Source: Riptortus pedestris
Taxonomy: Eukaryota; Arthropoda; Insecta; Hemiptera; Alydidae
Assembly: GCA_019009955.1 (NCBI GenBank)
Contig: CM032228.1
Location: 207,101,501-207,165,500 of the forward strand
Direction of reading: 5' to 3'
Length of the DNA: 64,000 bases
A program made the translations under genes and the position numbers. The notes below the pieces were generated by a model. It saw nothing but the letters and a program-made list of their open reading frames with translations. It made no database searches and was not told the origin of the DNA. This document shows positions 22,706 through 35,400 of the stretch, in pieces (position 1 is the stretch's first letter; the number at the start of each line of letters is the position of its first letter).

Positions 22706-24581
22706 TAATTATGTTCTATACGATTTATTGATCTCCGGCACAGGAATGGAAACATATATATGTGGTTTAATCTTCTCCTTCAAAACCCAGCTTTCCGTTT
22801 CCTTCCTTCAACTCCAATTTGGGCAGCCCCAAGTGGTCAGGAAAGAATCCAAATCGAAAACCTTGTCTGTCTTGTCTCCCGCCAGCATCACTTAAAAACA
22901 GCAGATGGGAAGATTTCAAAAGAGTTTTATATTTGTGTGTTAACTATCCTAAGGTACAACATTATTTTTTATGGTCATGCGTCCCCTTAGAGAAATAACG
23001 CTAATTTGTGTACTTCATTATTTTCCTTCGTTCTCGTAAATGGCCTCCTTCGTCAGTTTTTGGGATTATACTATCTGAATGACTACAGAATAGTTTCAGG
23101 GTGCTGTGTCCGTAGTCTAGCTGAGGTTAAACTATGCATATCTAAAATCATTAGGTCTAAAATCATTGGCTAGCAGGTATTAAATTAATCGAGAAAGTAA
23201 ATGGCATTACATATATTGTGATACGCGTAATTATTAACAAAATACACTCATTGAGGCTAAAATAATTGTACCCCATCTTTTAACTTTATAAACAATTTTC
23301 TCTAAATGATGGCTGTCTAGAGGATGCCTGTAAATCCATTATCTCGGAGTGATTAATTGGGTTTTGCACTTTTCCTTTCGCCGAGGTTTTCCATTATCAA
23401 TTTTTTCCGCTTCTTTGGAAGGGTGAATTTCCCAATATGAAAATGAATGATGGAGCATATTAAGTTCATTGATCCCACCTGCCTAGAACAGTAAGAACCA
23501 CTATTTACACAGCAAGGAAACCCGTGATAGGTTTAGAATTACTATTTTTCTATATTTAGTCGCTATACATGTTTTTTTTTTGTATCTGATACTGGTTAAT
23601 TCTTTAGACGTGCTGTTCCCTTAAGGAAATTTTAAACTACACCTAATTATTTAATTTTTTTTTAAATCAAGTATTTAGTCATGCTATAAGTTTTAACATT
23701 TTAAACAATTCTATTATTGTGTTTCAAAGTGAAATGAAAAATTAACATGGTGTTTGTTTTTGTTGATACAGATTGTAAGCAATTTAAAAAAAAACGCATG
23801 ACTGGCAAAAAAGGCGCGTGCCAACATACGGCCACAGCTATGAATTTGTGAATGAACAATTAATACATTCATTTCTTGAGGAATATCAGCTATCGAGTCT
23901 CTCTACATGACGCGATTTTTTTTAAAACTTACAAACGTCCAACGATTTTACAAAAAGCATGATAGAATAAGATCATTTATAAAGTTGTATTTTGGTGGAC
24001 TAATATGCCGTTAGAATCATTTTGACCATTAACACAGGATTTGTTCGTTTCAAATACAGATCACGGGTTTCACTACAATTTCGATTTACCATAAGTAACT
24101 CTCACTAAAATTTTTCAAACAATTCATTATATTAAGTCGAGTTTGTAGCATAACCTTGTAGCTCAAGTACAAAAGGTAGGACGTTAATGAAAATACACAT
24201 TAAATTAAACAATCTTCAGAGAGTAATTCTTTAGAAGTTTTGTATGTTCATGTAAAAGTGGTATGTGAGATTGGGATTCGATTTTGTGGTCTTAAGCTAT
24301 AGAACGTATAAAACACATCGTAGATGCCATATGTTCTATAACATTACACGCATATATAAACACATATTTATATTTTTTTTCTTAATATTCTGCTAGAGTC
24401 AATATCAATGGAACAAGAATAAATGGCGGGGGGGGGGGGGAGTGAGAAACAAATTATACTGGTTAGTGGCGGAACACTCTGGTCTATTCTGGCCAAGATC
24501 CCATCATCACTACTTTTGTTCAGTACTCTCATGGAGTTATAGAATCATGAAATTAGGGTTTTCTCTTCTCGAGAATAACCC

Positions 24582-24628
<47 letters not shown>

Positions 24629-25419
24629 ATTATATATTACTGTATCTAAAAGCACAGCTGATGTCTGGTTACCAAGACAAAATTAACACATCAGCTGTTG
24701 TGATTAGGGAGACAAGATAAACGGCTCGAAGGCATTGCAGTGGATTGCCATTATCTCCAAACTTACTCGGTTCCTCCAGATGAAGAATTCTCCCATAAGT
24801 GCTTCCGATTCCTGCTACCACCAGGTTGTTGATTACCACCTTCCGTCTCGGTGTTACAGTGCCTTTCAAAGTTAACTTAATCTGCATACATTTTCTCCAT
24901 TGATATCATTCAAGCATTTCACTAGCAAATATTTTGCTAGTCAACTCTGCTAGAATTCCGTTGCTTGATCATTGACCTCAATAAATTTCATAGGGTGATT
25001 TGTTTACGAAAACCTCTTTAAACATTTTATATGCTTAGAAACTCGTAATTATTCTGTTAGTATGACCAATACATGCTTTACCACACGAACAGCATTCTGC
25101 CAAAATTTCTTGCACGTAGAAATGAAAGTTATATTATGTGAGATTAATTGAATTCTCTTGTCTGTTACAAATGATGTTTTATGATGAGTTTTCAACATTT
25201 CTTTAAGTTCAAGATTGCCGAGGACGACTATAGTGTTAGTGCCTCATGGCTTTGATGTTTCTTGTACCTTAAGACAAGGAAACCTATAATAAATTTACTG
25301 TTTTACCTTGTTCTGGAAAATGCTATTCCACATATAAGGTGAAGAATTCTTCTGATAAGTTCAGCGCTGAGTTCGGGAAGATACCGATAAGGTGAAATGA
25401 AATTAATTTATTTCCGTTA
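22706..25419. other. No recognised gene; contains a (TA)n microsatellite
   Basis: (TA)n lies at about 24587-24624 and a G run at about 24427. Nothing else could be supported; the open frames here lack motifs. Confidence 0.45.
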
Positions 25420-25960
25420 AGTGCTTAACTAAGCAGATTTTCCACGTGCGTCACGTATTTCCATTTATCTCAAAGCTTAAAGCTTTAATGAGTACAATAT
25501 TTAGGCTTCAAATAAAGTGGTTCACAATACAGCAGCTTATTGTTAATATTACATGAGTCGTAATGGGAGTTTACAGAAGGCCGAAATCTAATAAGTCCAT
25601 GTATCTCGGTTAATAATCAAGATAGTAACAAACTTTATAGAACATTGCATTTGCCATAAGATTCGTTCTATATCAGTTTTCGACCCAACGAAAATAACGG
25701 AGAAAAATTCGAATTTTCGAAATTCGGCTCCTCTAACTACCCCCCCCCCCACTGGTTTGATTTCAGTATTAACGAACTCGACCTTTACTTTTACATGAAA
25801 CGCTTATATATCCAGTTTGGTTCCGATAAAACAAAAATTGCGATCACTTTAAATTATTGAATAATTAAAATTAGTACTATATATATACACTTATTATATA
25901 TAAATCGCATCATGAGTACGACCTCAATAGCTGATTTCCCTTATGCGAAATCTGCTAAAA
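25420..25960 (+). mobile_element. HINE-like element, subfamily B, 5' end eroded
   Basis: Begins within CTTAACTAAGCAGATTTTCC, so the outermost GTCCGTCACG is gone. It continues with subfamily B blocks (ACGTATTTCCATTTATCTCA, GTGGTTCACAATACAGCAGC) and the common block with a C-rich run near 25741. The 3' end is CCTCAATAGCTGATTTCCC with TGCGAAATCTGCTAAAA. The central segment carries ATCACTTTAAATTATTGAAT, which recurs inverted outside the element at about 26080-26103. Confidence 0.78.
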
Positions 25961-26002
25961 CATGATAGGACTTGTCGAAGGTGTTTTCGTTTGCTCTGCC
26001 GA

Positions 26003-26008
26003 ATATAT

Positions 26009-26065
<57 letters not shown>
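26003..26065. repeat. (TA)n microsatellite
   Basis: About 60 bp of TA with a few C interruptions at the left. It lies between two inverted copies of a 25-bp sequence, at 25851-25875 and about 26079-26103. Confidence 0.9.
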
Positions 26066-26068
<3 letters not shown>

Positions 26069-26177
26069 ATAATATTAATTATTCAATAATTTAAAGTGAT
26101 ATTTATGGCTCAGTGAAATGTAGACAAATTTAGGTTTCACGGCACCGAGACGCTCTGGGCCTTGACACCCTTGAACG

Positions 26178-26292
26178 CATTAAATAAAATCCTTAGTCCC
26201 ATCCTGACTAAAAAGGGTGGTAGCCTGTAAATAACCCGTTCCAATTAGCCTTAGTTCAAAAAAGTAAGCGTTTATAAATAATAATTTTAATT
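26178..26292 (+). mobile_element. tRNA-derived SINE, 5'-truncated
   Basis: Body and tail of the SINE: GCATTAAATAAAATCCTTAG, CCCATCCTGACTAAAAAGGG, TAACCCGTTCCAATTAGCCT and a TAAATAATAATTTT tail. The tRNA-like head is missing. Confidence 0.75.
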
Positions 26293-26554
26293 AACATTCA
26301 TACATAGCAAACTTAAATTAACATCTTAAATTAAGTTTAATATTTGAAAATTCTAAATTTATTTGATATGATTCGTTATTGGTTTTAAGTTACTACAAAT
26401 CCTATGACATAAGTAATGAAAAAGTTGCCTCCACTGCAAACTTACAATATATTCGCTCATTAATGACATAGTAACTGTTTATTACGATAAAAATATTAGA
26501 GTTTTATTTTATACTGCCTTCACGAATACAAACAACCAGTAGCAGTCTGTAATA

Positions 26555-27776
26555 CTAGCTCAGATACCTGGCTTCGCCCGGAAATTGATTTGAGGCTGAA
26601 TGGTGATGGTATTTTTTTGGAAAGGCTTTACTTTGCACATAATTTTGACATTTACCCGTCCCAGTGTTTAGAGTTAATACCCGTTGTTGGCATTTGTTAA
26701 TAATAAAATTAATTTTTTATGTAAGTCTTCACTGTCCTCCGAATTGTCATATTTCCCGTCTCCTGGGCATTATGCATAGATTTCAGCTATTAAGGACAAA
26801 ATATTAACATTGATTTGAATTAATTTTTCCAGGTGAGGTACCTGATAGTTCAAATTGGAATGGATTGTTGAGCATATCAATATTTCTACGTAAATTACTT
26901 CCTCCACACATTGTCCCTGGAGAAATGTATAAAAAAAAATTAATCTAAATAACAAAGTAAACAACTTTTGTTATGTCCATGTTTGTCGAAAAACAAATAG
27001 ACAATGAAATATGGCGAATTTTTATTTCAGACCTCCCTTATAACCCCCACTCCCGTTCTAACCTTAACATTTTAAAATAGCTTATAATCATTGAAGAATT
27101 AATGCTAATTGACATACCGAGTTTTGTTAAGTTCGGTTCAATCGTTAGCGCCCAATAAAATAGTTGACTCCCGCTTTAGTTTATAGTGTATACCTCGTTT
27201 ATACATTGTTAAAAGACTAAAATGAATATAACAAAAGTTACTCTAAATAACAAATAAACAACTTTTGTTATATTCATATTTGCCGAAAAACGAATAGAAA
27301 ACGAAATACCGCTATTTTAAATTCAGGCCTCCCTTACAACCCCCACTCCTGCCCGTTCCTAGAAATGCTGGTAAGGCTTATTATAATGAAAGCGTTAGTG
27401 CTAATACACATACCGAGTTTTATTTATTTCGGTTGGGTCTTTTGTACCAAATAAAATTGTTCTCTTCTGCTACAGGTTTTAGCGTATATCTCGTTTATAA
27501 TTCAGTATACGAAAAAAGTGTATATAACAAACGTTACTCTAAATAACATAATAAACAACTTTTGTTATGTTTATATTTGCCGAAAAACCAATAGGAAACG
27601 AAATATCGCTATTTTTAATTCCAGGCTTCCCTTATAACCCTCACCCCTGTTCGTCTCAGAGGATATTAATATAGCCTAAAGTCTAAGGTGGGTTAGTAGT
27701 AATATTCATACCAAGTTTCATAAAATTCGGATCAGCCGTTTATGCGTGAAAAGGTAACAAACAAACAAACACACAC
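26555..27776 (+). repeat. Interspersed repeat with three ~300-bp tandem units
   Basis: Starts CTAGCTCAGATACCTGGCTT and CGCCCGG and ends TTCGGATCAGCCGTTTATGC followed by (AAAC)n-like CAAACAAACAAACACAC. Such ends are widespread in arthropod genomes. Inside, a unit starting with AACAACTTTTGTTAT and a CGAAAAAC block recurs at about 26956, 27255 and 27554 (period near 299 bp). Each unit contains CAGGCCTCCCTTATAACCCC-type sequence. Related copies are at 40359-42200 (minus) and 49035-49660. No protein is encoded; the class is uncertain. Confidence 0.7.
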
Positions 27777-27872
27777 GAAAGAAACAAAATGCAGTTATGG
27801 TGTCTATGACATGTGAAACGAAAAGTTATCGTGAAAATTCGCGAAAAAAATCAATGTACAGACAGAGGTTAC

Positions 27873-27912
<40 letters not shown>

Positions 27913-29424
27913 CAGTTTTAGTAGTATTCGTGATATATATAAAGACATCCCCCGATATGAAGTAAGTTAGAGATAATTTTTTTTAAATTACTCAGCATTC
28001 AGACCGCTATGGAAACGATAGCTCCCTCCGATACTAACATTTCTTCTACAATATTAAAAAAGAGGTTTTTTTTTCTATTATTCAGCATTCTTCTTGTCTG
28101 GTTTGTTACTGTTCCTTCCATAGGATTCGCTTCTGATTGGATTGGTGTAGGATGGATTAAGGCCATTGTAGCCACTCCTCGAAATGGGTACTCAATGTCT
28201 GGTTTGTTAGGATGACCTGGTAAAATGTCCCAGCATAGCTTCTATAATAGATATTGCATAATGCATCAAAACAAATTGTGACTATAACATTTACAAGAAT
28301 GGGAATGAAGTTCCTCATTTGATTTTTCTAGTCATGGAAATTTTGGGAATTATTTTTTTTTTTTTTTTTGAGAACTGAAGTAATACGGTTTTCGTATTGT
28401 TCCTACTGCAATACCGTATTATTTTTAACAGGCATCTATAATTGGAACAAGCAATAGGGCCATACTCGAACTAAATTTCCTATCATATCTTTAAATAGTC
28501 ATTAATGTATACGAACATTTATTCAAATACTCCTTTTATCTTTAAAATCGTAATGTTAGAAGTTTACACATCAATGTCGGTGTAGCAGCAGTGTCAGAGG
28601 AAGGTTGTCGAGAGCGGATGTACAAAAGGTAATATTGTTGCAAAGAATTGGAAAAACGTAATATGAACCCTCTTTGTTCTTTATAAAAGCCTTACAAATT
28701 ACTTCATACAATGAGATCTGATGTATATTAATGGAGACATCCATTCAAGATTTTGCCAATTAACTGTTCAAACAGCACGGGAGAATCGGCTTATATTTTA
28801 CTCTTCCTTTTAAAACTCTTTTAAACTTTTAAAAGGTTTTAATCTTAGGCGTCAAATCTACTTACTGCCATGCACTACAGTCCTTCAAAGGCCTGGGCCA
28901 CTGCCACCATCGTGAAAGTGTAGTTTGTTAAAAATATTATCATGAAAATATGTAAAGATACTACCTAGAAATTATTTATGTAGAAAATACTAGATACATA
29001 TTATCTAGTTCATTATAAAGGACAGTGTATTTTCTGCCGAGTAGGGTTCCATTCTCTGGAAGTAATCTAACAGGAAAGTATGCCTTACTTAACCCTGTTG
29101 CTGATATGACTCTTGCAAAACAACTCCTGTGCGGCGTTGTTCCTGTGCTGCTCTTTCATAGCTCCAAATATCTCTTTGGCACTATTTCACTATCAATATA
29201 AACATCGAGTCTTGAATGCAGAAAGAAATTCGTTTAGAATGCAGGTAAGCTGCAACGGGGTTTAAAGCATGGCAGCTATCTCGATGGCCTTGCCCTCATT
29301 TTCAACACTTTATTTCTTATTTTAAATATATACTGACGAAACTCATTATCATACTATACGATTCAATACATCCATGCCCATGATTCCGTTTTGTGTATTA
29401 TCGATTGGCGTTAGTAAGATTTGC
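27777..29424. other. No recognised gene
   Basis: Contains a (TA)n tract at about 27877-27911 and a possible worn HINE-like piece near 28705-28765 (GAGATCTGATGTATATTAAT, GGAGACAT). I see no supported coding region. Confidence 0.4.
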
Positions 29425-29478
29425 GAATATCGTTTCATGAATAAAACCTCAATAACTGATTTCTATTAAGGTAGATCA
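29425..29478 (+). mobile_element. HINE-like element, 3' end remnant
   Basis: Carries TCATGAATAAAACCTCAATA, ACTGATTTCTATTAAGG and GATCAGCTAAAA, the decayed family 3' end. As in the copy at 9639-10271, the right arm reads ATCAGCT. Confidence 0.6.
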
Positions 29479-29821
29479 GCTAAAAGTACTTCTTAAACAC
29501 AATTTTCTCTTCAAATGATTTCATTTAAACAAATATTAAGGAAGGTAATGGATAAATTTATGTTTCAGTGAGAACAAAATCCACCTTCTAGTTGAATAAT
29601 TAAAGTTTCACATGGCCAATGCAATTCCTTAGGATATTTGGATCATAAATATAAAAGTTCACCAAAATCTCTTAACAATTTGACTTTTGGATGAGTGAAG
29701 AACGGGCGGACTCAAATAGTTGATTAAATGTTTAATGACATTGTTCTTAAAATGATCAAAAGCATATATAATGCAGAAATATAAATAGCTTTACCTCGAC
29801 CGATTTCCTGCCATCTTATTT

Positions 29822-30046
29822 ATTATTATTATTTATTAACGTCCGCTTTTTGCAACTTAGGCTAATTGGGACGGATTATCTACAGGTTACCACCCTTTTC
29901 TAGCCAGGGTGGGACTTAGGATGTTATTTAATGAATTTCGTCACTAAATAATTTCCTTTGCCCAGGCGAGAATCGAACTCGCCACTCTAGGTTTACCATG
30001 TGAGATTAAGGTCAACGCTTTAACTCACATGTCTAACCTGAGCCCT
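29822..30046 (-). mobile_element. tRNA-derived SINE, complete, with 13-bp target duplication
   Basis: Flanked by identical 13-bp repeats TGCCATCTTATTT at 29809-29821 and 30047-30059, the mark of LINE-driven insertion. Read on the minus strand, the head begins GGGCTCAGG and ends CCTGGGC, so a tRNA acceptor stem can still pair. The B box is GAGTTCGATTC. The body is AAGGAAATTATTTAGTGACG to TGGACGTTAAT and the tail is (AAT)n. The spacing of the head (a long variable region) suggests a class II (Leu/Ser-type) tRNA origin. It lies 63 bp past the stop codon of the host gene in the same orientation. Confidence 0.9.
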
Positions 30047-30109
30047 TGCCATCTTATTTCATTATCAAATAAAATAAATCTTTTCTAATAATATTTTAAT
30101 TATTATTAT

Positions 30110-31856
30110 TTATGGTAGAGGGGGTCCTGTAGGTTTGGTAGGTATTCTTTTGTAACTATCCTGAAGGACTTTGACAGTCTCTTGCCGAATTTCCTCGGGG
30201 TCTATCCATTCTCCCCGTGGCTTCCACTCCCGCCAACCGTGGAGCGAGGGACAGTACTGGTTCCTTGGCTCTTCTAGAAGCTCAGCAAATTCTATATCTA
30301 TATCAAAAGAAAAAAAAAACTTAGAAAAATAACACAAGAACTGGATAAGTATTTATTTAAACAATAAAAAAATCCTAACATTTAATATATTTGTAAAAAT
30401 AAAAATCGTAGTGTCAAGAGCATATGAAGAATCAGGGCACATTACACGGCTTATGTGGAAGGAGCGGGTTAGCTTGGTGAAATCCCACTGCTAAATGCGG
30501 TCTTCACCGACATATTGTAAAACTATTTTATAAATATATGATAGACTAAAATTATTTAACACTTATACTTGGTATTTCATAAATATAACATACTCTGCTA
30601 GTCTATTACAGTTATTTATCATTTAATAATCCTCTCGTTAAAAAATAAGTTCCATTTCTGACCCTTTAGCAAGAAAAGGTTACCCCTTAAATACGTCAAT
30701 AGCATTGTAGCGGCGAGGTACTCGCGAACCTCATGAATAACTTTGACAGTTAGTCTTTGAATAGTCATATGTTCGCGAGGATCTAGTTGCTATAGAGAAG
30801 TGTCTATATATTAGCGAGGTTAAGAAGAACTTTCTCCTTGCGGCGTTCGGGTTGTGAACCAAGTTTTTAGTTATACTTCGTTTTTCTTTAAACTGTGACA
30901 CCCGGAGTCTGAAGTGCGGTCGTGAATGGACCTTTTTGCCAATAACTTTCTCATTATTTATTTTTGTTAATATATTTGATTGAGTTAAAGTGGCCTTGAC
31001 TTCGTCTCACATCGCCTTTCACAGCATTATTTGATTATTCACAAAGTTGCAACTATATTTTCTTATTTATTACCAGATTCGCTGATCTAAAATTAAATAA
31101 ATCGTTAACTTAATTGAATGGCATATACATTTTTGTGTAAATAATTGAGAGTAGAAAGTCTGGTGTTCAAATCGAGAGGAGTAATACCTGAATAAACAGC
31201 TAAGTATCTACAAGAATATAATATCTCAAAGAAAGAATTAAAACATATTTCAATGAAGTTACTCAGAGGATACACATTAAATGTCATCTTATCAATATAA
31301 AAATCAAGTCTAATTCAAACTGCTCACTTTGCAACATGCGCTAAAAATCAAATCCCAATAATTGAATGATTGTTTTAAATATCTAATAAAATTACCTTTA
31401 AAAGGCTTATGAGGACCACTAAAAAAGTGGGTAGCTTATTTTGTTTTAATTACATATATATATATATATATATACACATACATATGGGAGGCTCAGGTTA
31501 GCCGTGCGAGTTAAGGCTATGGTCTTAATCTCACAGGGTAAACCTAGAGTGGCGAGTTCGATTCCCGCCTGGGCAAATAGGACTTTAGGAATTTAGCGAA
31601 GAACTCATTAAATAAAATCCTTAGTCCCACCGAGTTCAGAAAAGGTTGGTAACGTGTAGAGAAGTTGTCACTAGTAGCACAAGAGAACGTTAATTAATAT
31701 CACCAATAATAACAAAAACTGCATTTGGTAGGAATGTTTTTATTGTTGACCTTCACCCGTATGAGTGCAATTACTGATTTATGTGTGAAATTGAAAAAAA
31801 ACTTTCTACAATTTTGATGGCTTTATATGTCCTTGACACTATTCGGTCAATTGATA

Positions 31857-31892
<36 letters not shown>

Positions 31893-32385
31893 CAGAGTCC
31901 AAGGAGTATGTGTAAAGAAAAGCCCGTCACACAGAGGCTGTGCAAACTAAGCAGATTTCCCACGTGAAGTTTTACAATAGAGAAATCTGCCTAATAACAA
32001 CTGTAGCCTAAACCTATTCAGGAGGGACGAATAGTTATGGAAACGGCCGCCAGAGCTCTCTGCGGAAAGTCCGAACATAGCCGACCACACGCAGAATACA
32101 AATGCAAATATCTCGGTTAATATTCAAGATAGGGAATAAATGTATATAACAATATTTATAGTAAATTTAATTTGCAATAAGATTGGTCCTATACAATTTT
32201 TCGTTTCGACGTCTGGTAACGGAGATATTTCGAACTTTCGAAAATCCTTCCCTCTAAACCCCCCCTCCTTCCCACTGGTTCAATTTCAGCCGTTAACGAA
32301 CCTGATCTTTCTTTTTACATAAAACGACCAAATGTCGAGTTTAGTAACGATCAAACTAAAATTGCGACCGCTACTGCGGTAACAG

Positions 32386-32449
<64 letters not shown>

Positions 32450-35400
32450 TTTTGAACGGACCTCATCGGTTTCGTCATCTACTAGGTAGGATCGATGGAC
32501 ATTTGAAGAAAAATTTCAAAAATCCCGTCATGAGTACAACCTCAATAGCTGATTTCCCTTAAGGGAAATCTGCTAAAATTCAATACTATGTAGTTAATAT
32601 TGATAGAGGCGAGGTTAATGAATCAGGTTTTACAAAAAAAAAAAAAAAAAAAAAAATTGCTGGCTCCTCAAAATATATTTATGTGTGGTAACCGTCCATT
32701 ATAAAAGCTAATAAACGGCAATGCATATGGCGTGAATAAATAGAATTCACCGAATGATTAATAATTATTTATTATTAATGAACTACTACTTTGACTAGTA
32801 ATTACTAGTTTCTTTAGCAATTAGCAATCTGGCTAAGCACTTGTAAATATATTTCGAGGAACCACAATTATTTGTTTTGTATTAACCTAATCTTATTATT
32901 TAACATGTAGTACATTATTCATAATATTAATTCTGGTTTCATTTAATTTTATGCATAACTAATGAGTTCAACTTGACTCCTTCACTGTTTTATGTTTACT
33001 ATGCTCAATAATATTGCATCAATATTGCAAAATCGTATGTATTATTGGTCAACATCCGACAGATCGAATGTGTTTCTAAACTAATATTCTTGATAAAGTA
33101 CTGTCTCGCATTTGCTACTTTATACATGATTAAAAATCTCTAATATTAGCAGATTAAATTAGTAGTTTACATTAGTATATGCCCTTAAATTCAAGGATTT
33201 TTTTTACTATGAGTTCTTGCGAAGGGGGAATAAGATAATACGACAAAAGTGAAATGACATCGTTAGTGACACATTCCAAGAAAAAATCTTCTTATTAAAC
33301 TCATTTTCTCAATTTTCAGGACCCTAGCTAAATTATAATAAATATTTCACTTACGAAGGTCCTCGTCAGACTCATCTTCAGGCCTCTTTTTAGTTTTGTT
33401 CTTTTTGGCACGAAATGCAGCTACCTTAAAATTAATAATATTTATTTATATTTTATTCATCTCTCACAAAGAACTTACACATTTTGATAATCTTCAAAAA
33501 TATCGATACAATTGCTGATATAAAGTTTAGGCCAACGGCTCAAAAGATTGTATGTATACTGTATTTCACATAAACTCAATAATGCAATTTCCCGGTCCCT
33601 TTATAAGAAATACAGTGTAATAGTTTAGACAATTTAAATAAGTCCGAAATATATATTCACAGGGTTAAGTTTTAATGGGTTTTGGCCTCAATAGAAATGT
33701 ATCAACAACAAACCTTTTTTTTTAGTGCTTTATAAGAATACCAGAATTTGAATAAAATTCAACTATTTAGAGATTTATAAAAGTACTTGTTTTCAAACAA
33801 CATCATGGTCCATTAAGAATGAGGGAGTGTTTCATAAGAAAATATAAGGCGTATTCAAGTAACTCGTTTGCTATAAGAATTTTGGGTAAGGTTATGCTTC
33901 TTCTTATCCACAATCATTTTATGTTTAAAAAAAAAAGTACTTAGACAATCTAAATATTACAAAATAAACCAAGAGCCAATCTTTAACTTTACATAAATGG
34001 ATGCCAGTCCGAAAAATGGACAATTAACCTTCCCGGATGGGACCGGGATATTGCATTGTTGAGCTTATGTGAAATACAGCATACATACAATCTTTTGAGC
34101 CTGGATTAACAAGTGGCTCAAAAAAAAATTATATATATATATATACCCATCATAAGGTACGGTCAGATATTGCAAAACTTTTAAGAAGATACCACCCAGA
34201 GTGGGAAATATATGAGGAAGTCGGCTGTACTTCATAAGAGGGGTCCATAAGAAGAGCGGATATTATTGTCATTTCAAGAAAAGAAGACAAGGGTATAATC
34301 ATTGATCCAACAGTGAGATTCGAACCAAGTAAAACACAACAAGTAAATTTAGAAAAAAATAGGCATCTACGTCCAATGCTGTCCATAATTTAAAGAAAAA
34401 TACATTACACAAATTTGGACAGTAAAAGGGTTACTGTTTGGTTCGCGAGGAGTTATACCCAAGTCAACGGCGAAATACCCTCAATATAAAGACTAAAGAA
34501 ATAAGACAAATGGCAACTAATATTCTATAAGCGTCCATCAGAATAGTGATTTTCCATTTATACAAAAATAAAGTTTAACTTAAGCTGCTCCTTTAGCAAC
34601 ATCCCCAACAAAAAAGATATTTATATAAGACTCAAAATGGAAATAATTACTTTAAATAAGGCAGATAAGGAGGCTGACCTTGCTAGGACCCCCAAAAAAA
34701 GGGGGCAGCTTAATTTGTTTGTTTCATGTATATATAATAGATTAACTTATCGTAGACAATGCAATCTCTTTTTATACTCATACAGTATGAGGTGACGAAT
34801 GCACAAATGCTGAAGAATTTTTATAAATAACATCTGTATTCTTAAAACGGGTCGTAAACGAGTAAATATTGTTTCCCATGAAATATTAATATTTTATTAG
34901 CTGTAACACTAAATAATTATCTAAGCTAAGAAGAGAAAGGCCTCGTTACTTCGTAGTTATTTCGAGCGCATTCAGAGGATACGCTCCATCAGAACGATAT
35001 TACTGGAACCAAGGATTCCCTGTGACTCCTCACACCCAGTCTCCGTATAGTCACATGGAACCTTGTTTCCAGTAATATTCTTGTGAAAAGCAGGGCACTG
35101 ATGATGGGACGTATGCTCTGAAAGCGATCTGTCGCAAAGAATAACTAACTGTGAAAGAACGGGGCCTCAAAAATGAATAAATAATTACTTCCTTCCTTTT
35201 CATCGCATACCCAATATTTTTTCTGTTGGAATATATTCTATAACCGTCAATGAACTGAAGATTAAATAATGACAAATTTAAACATAGAATAGCTGATTTA
35301 AATAAAATCGTAACCCTTTGAAATATAGTGATTTCATTACCGTAGAAGTACTACTAAGTATTACGACAATGTTTTATGCATTCTCTTGAAATAGCTGTGA

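Noticed and set aside
30095..30100. ATTAAA as the poly(A) signal of the host gene
   Set aside because: It lies 10 bp past the stop codon, unusually close; the AATAAA at 29819-29824 seems at least as likely. Left undecided.
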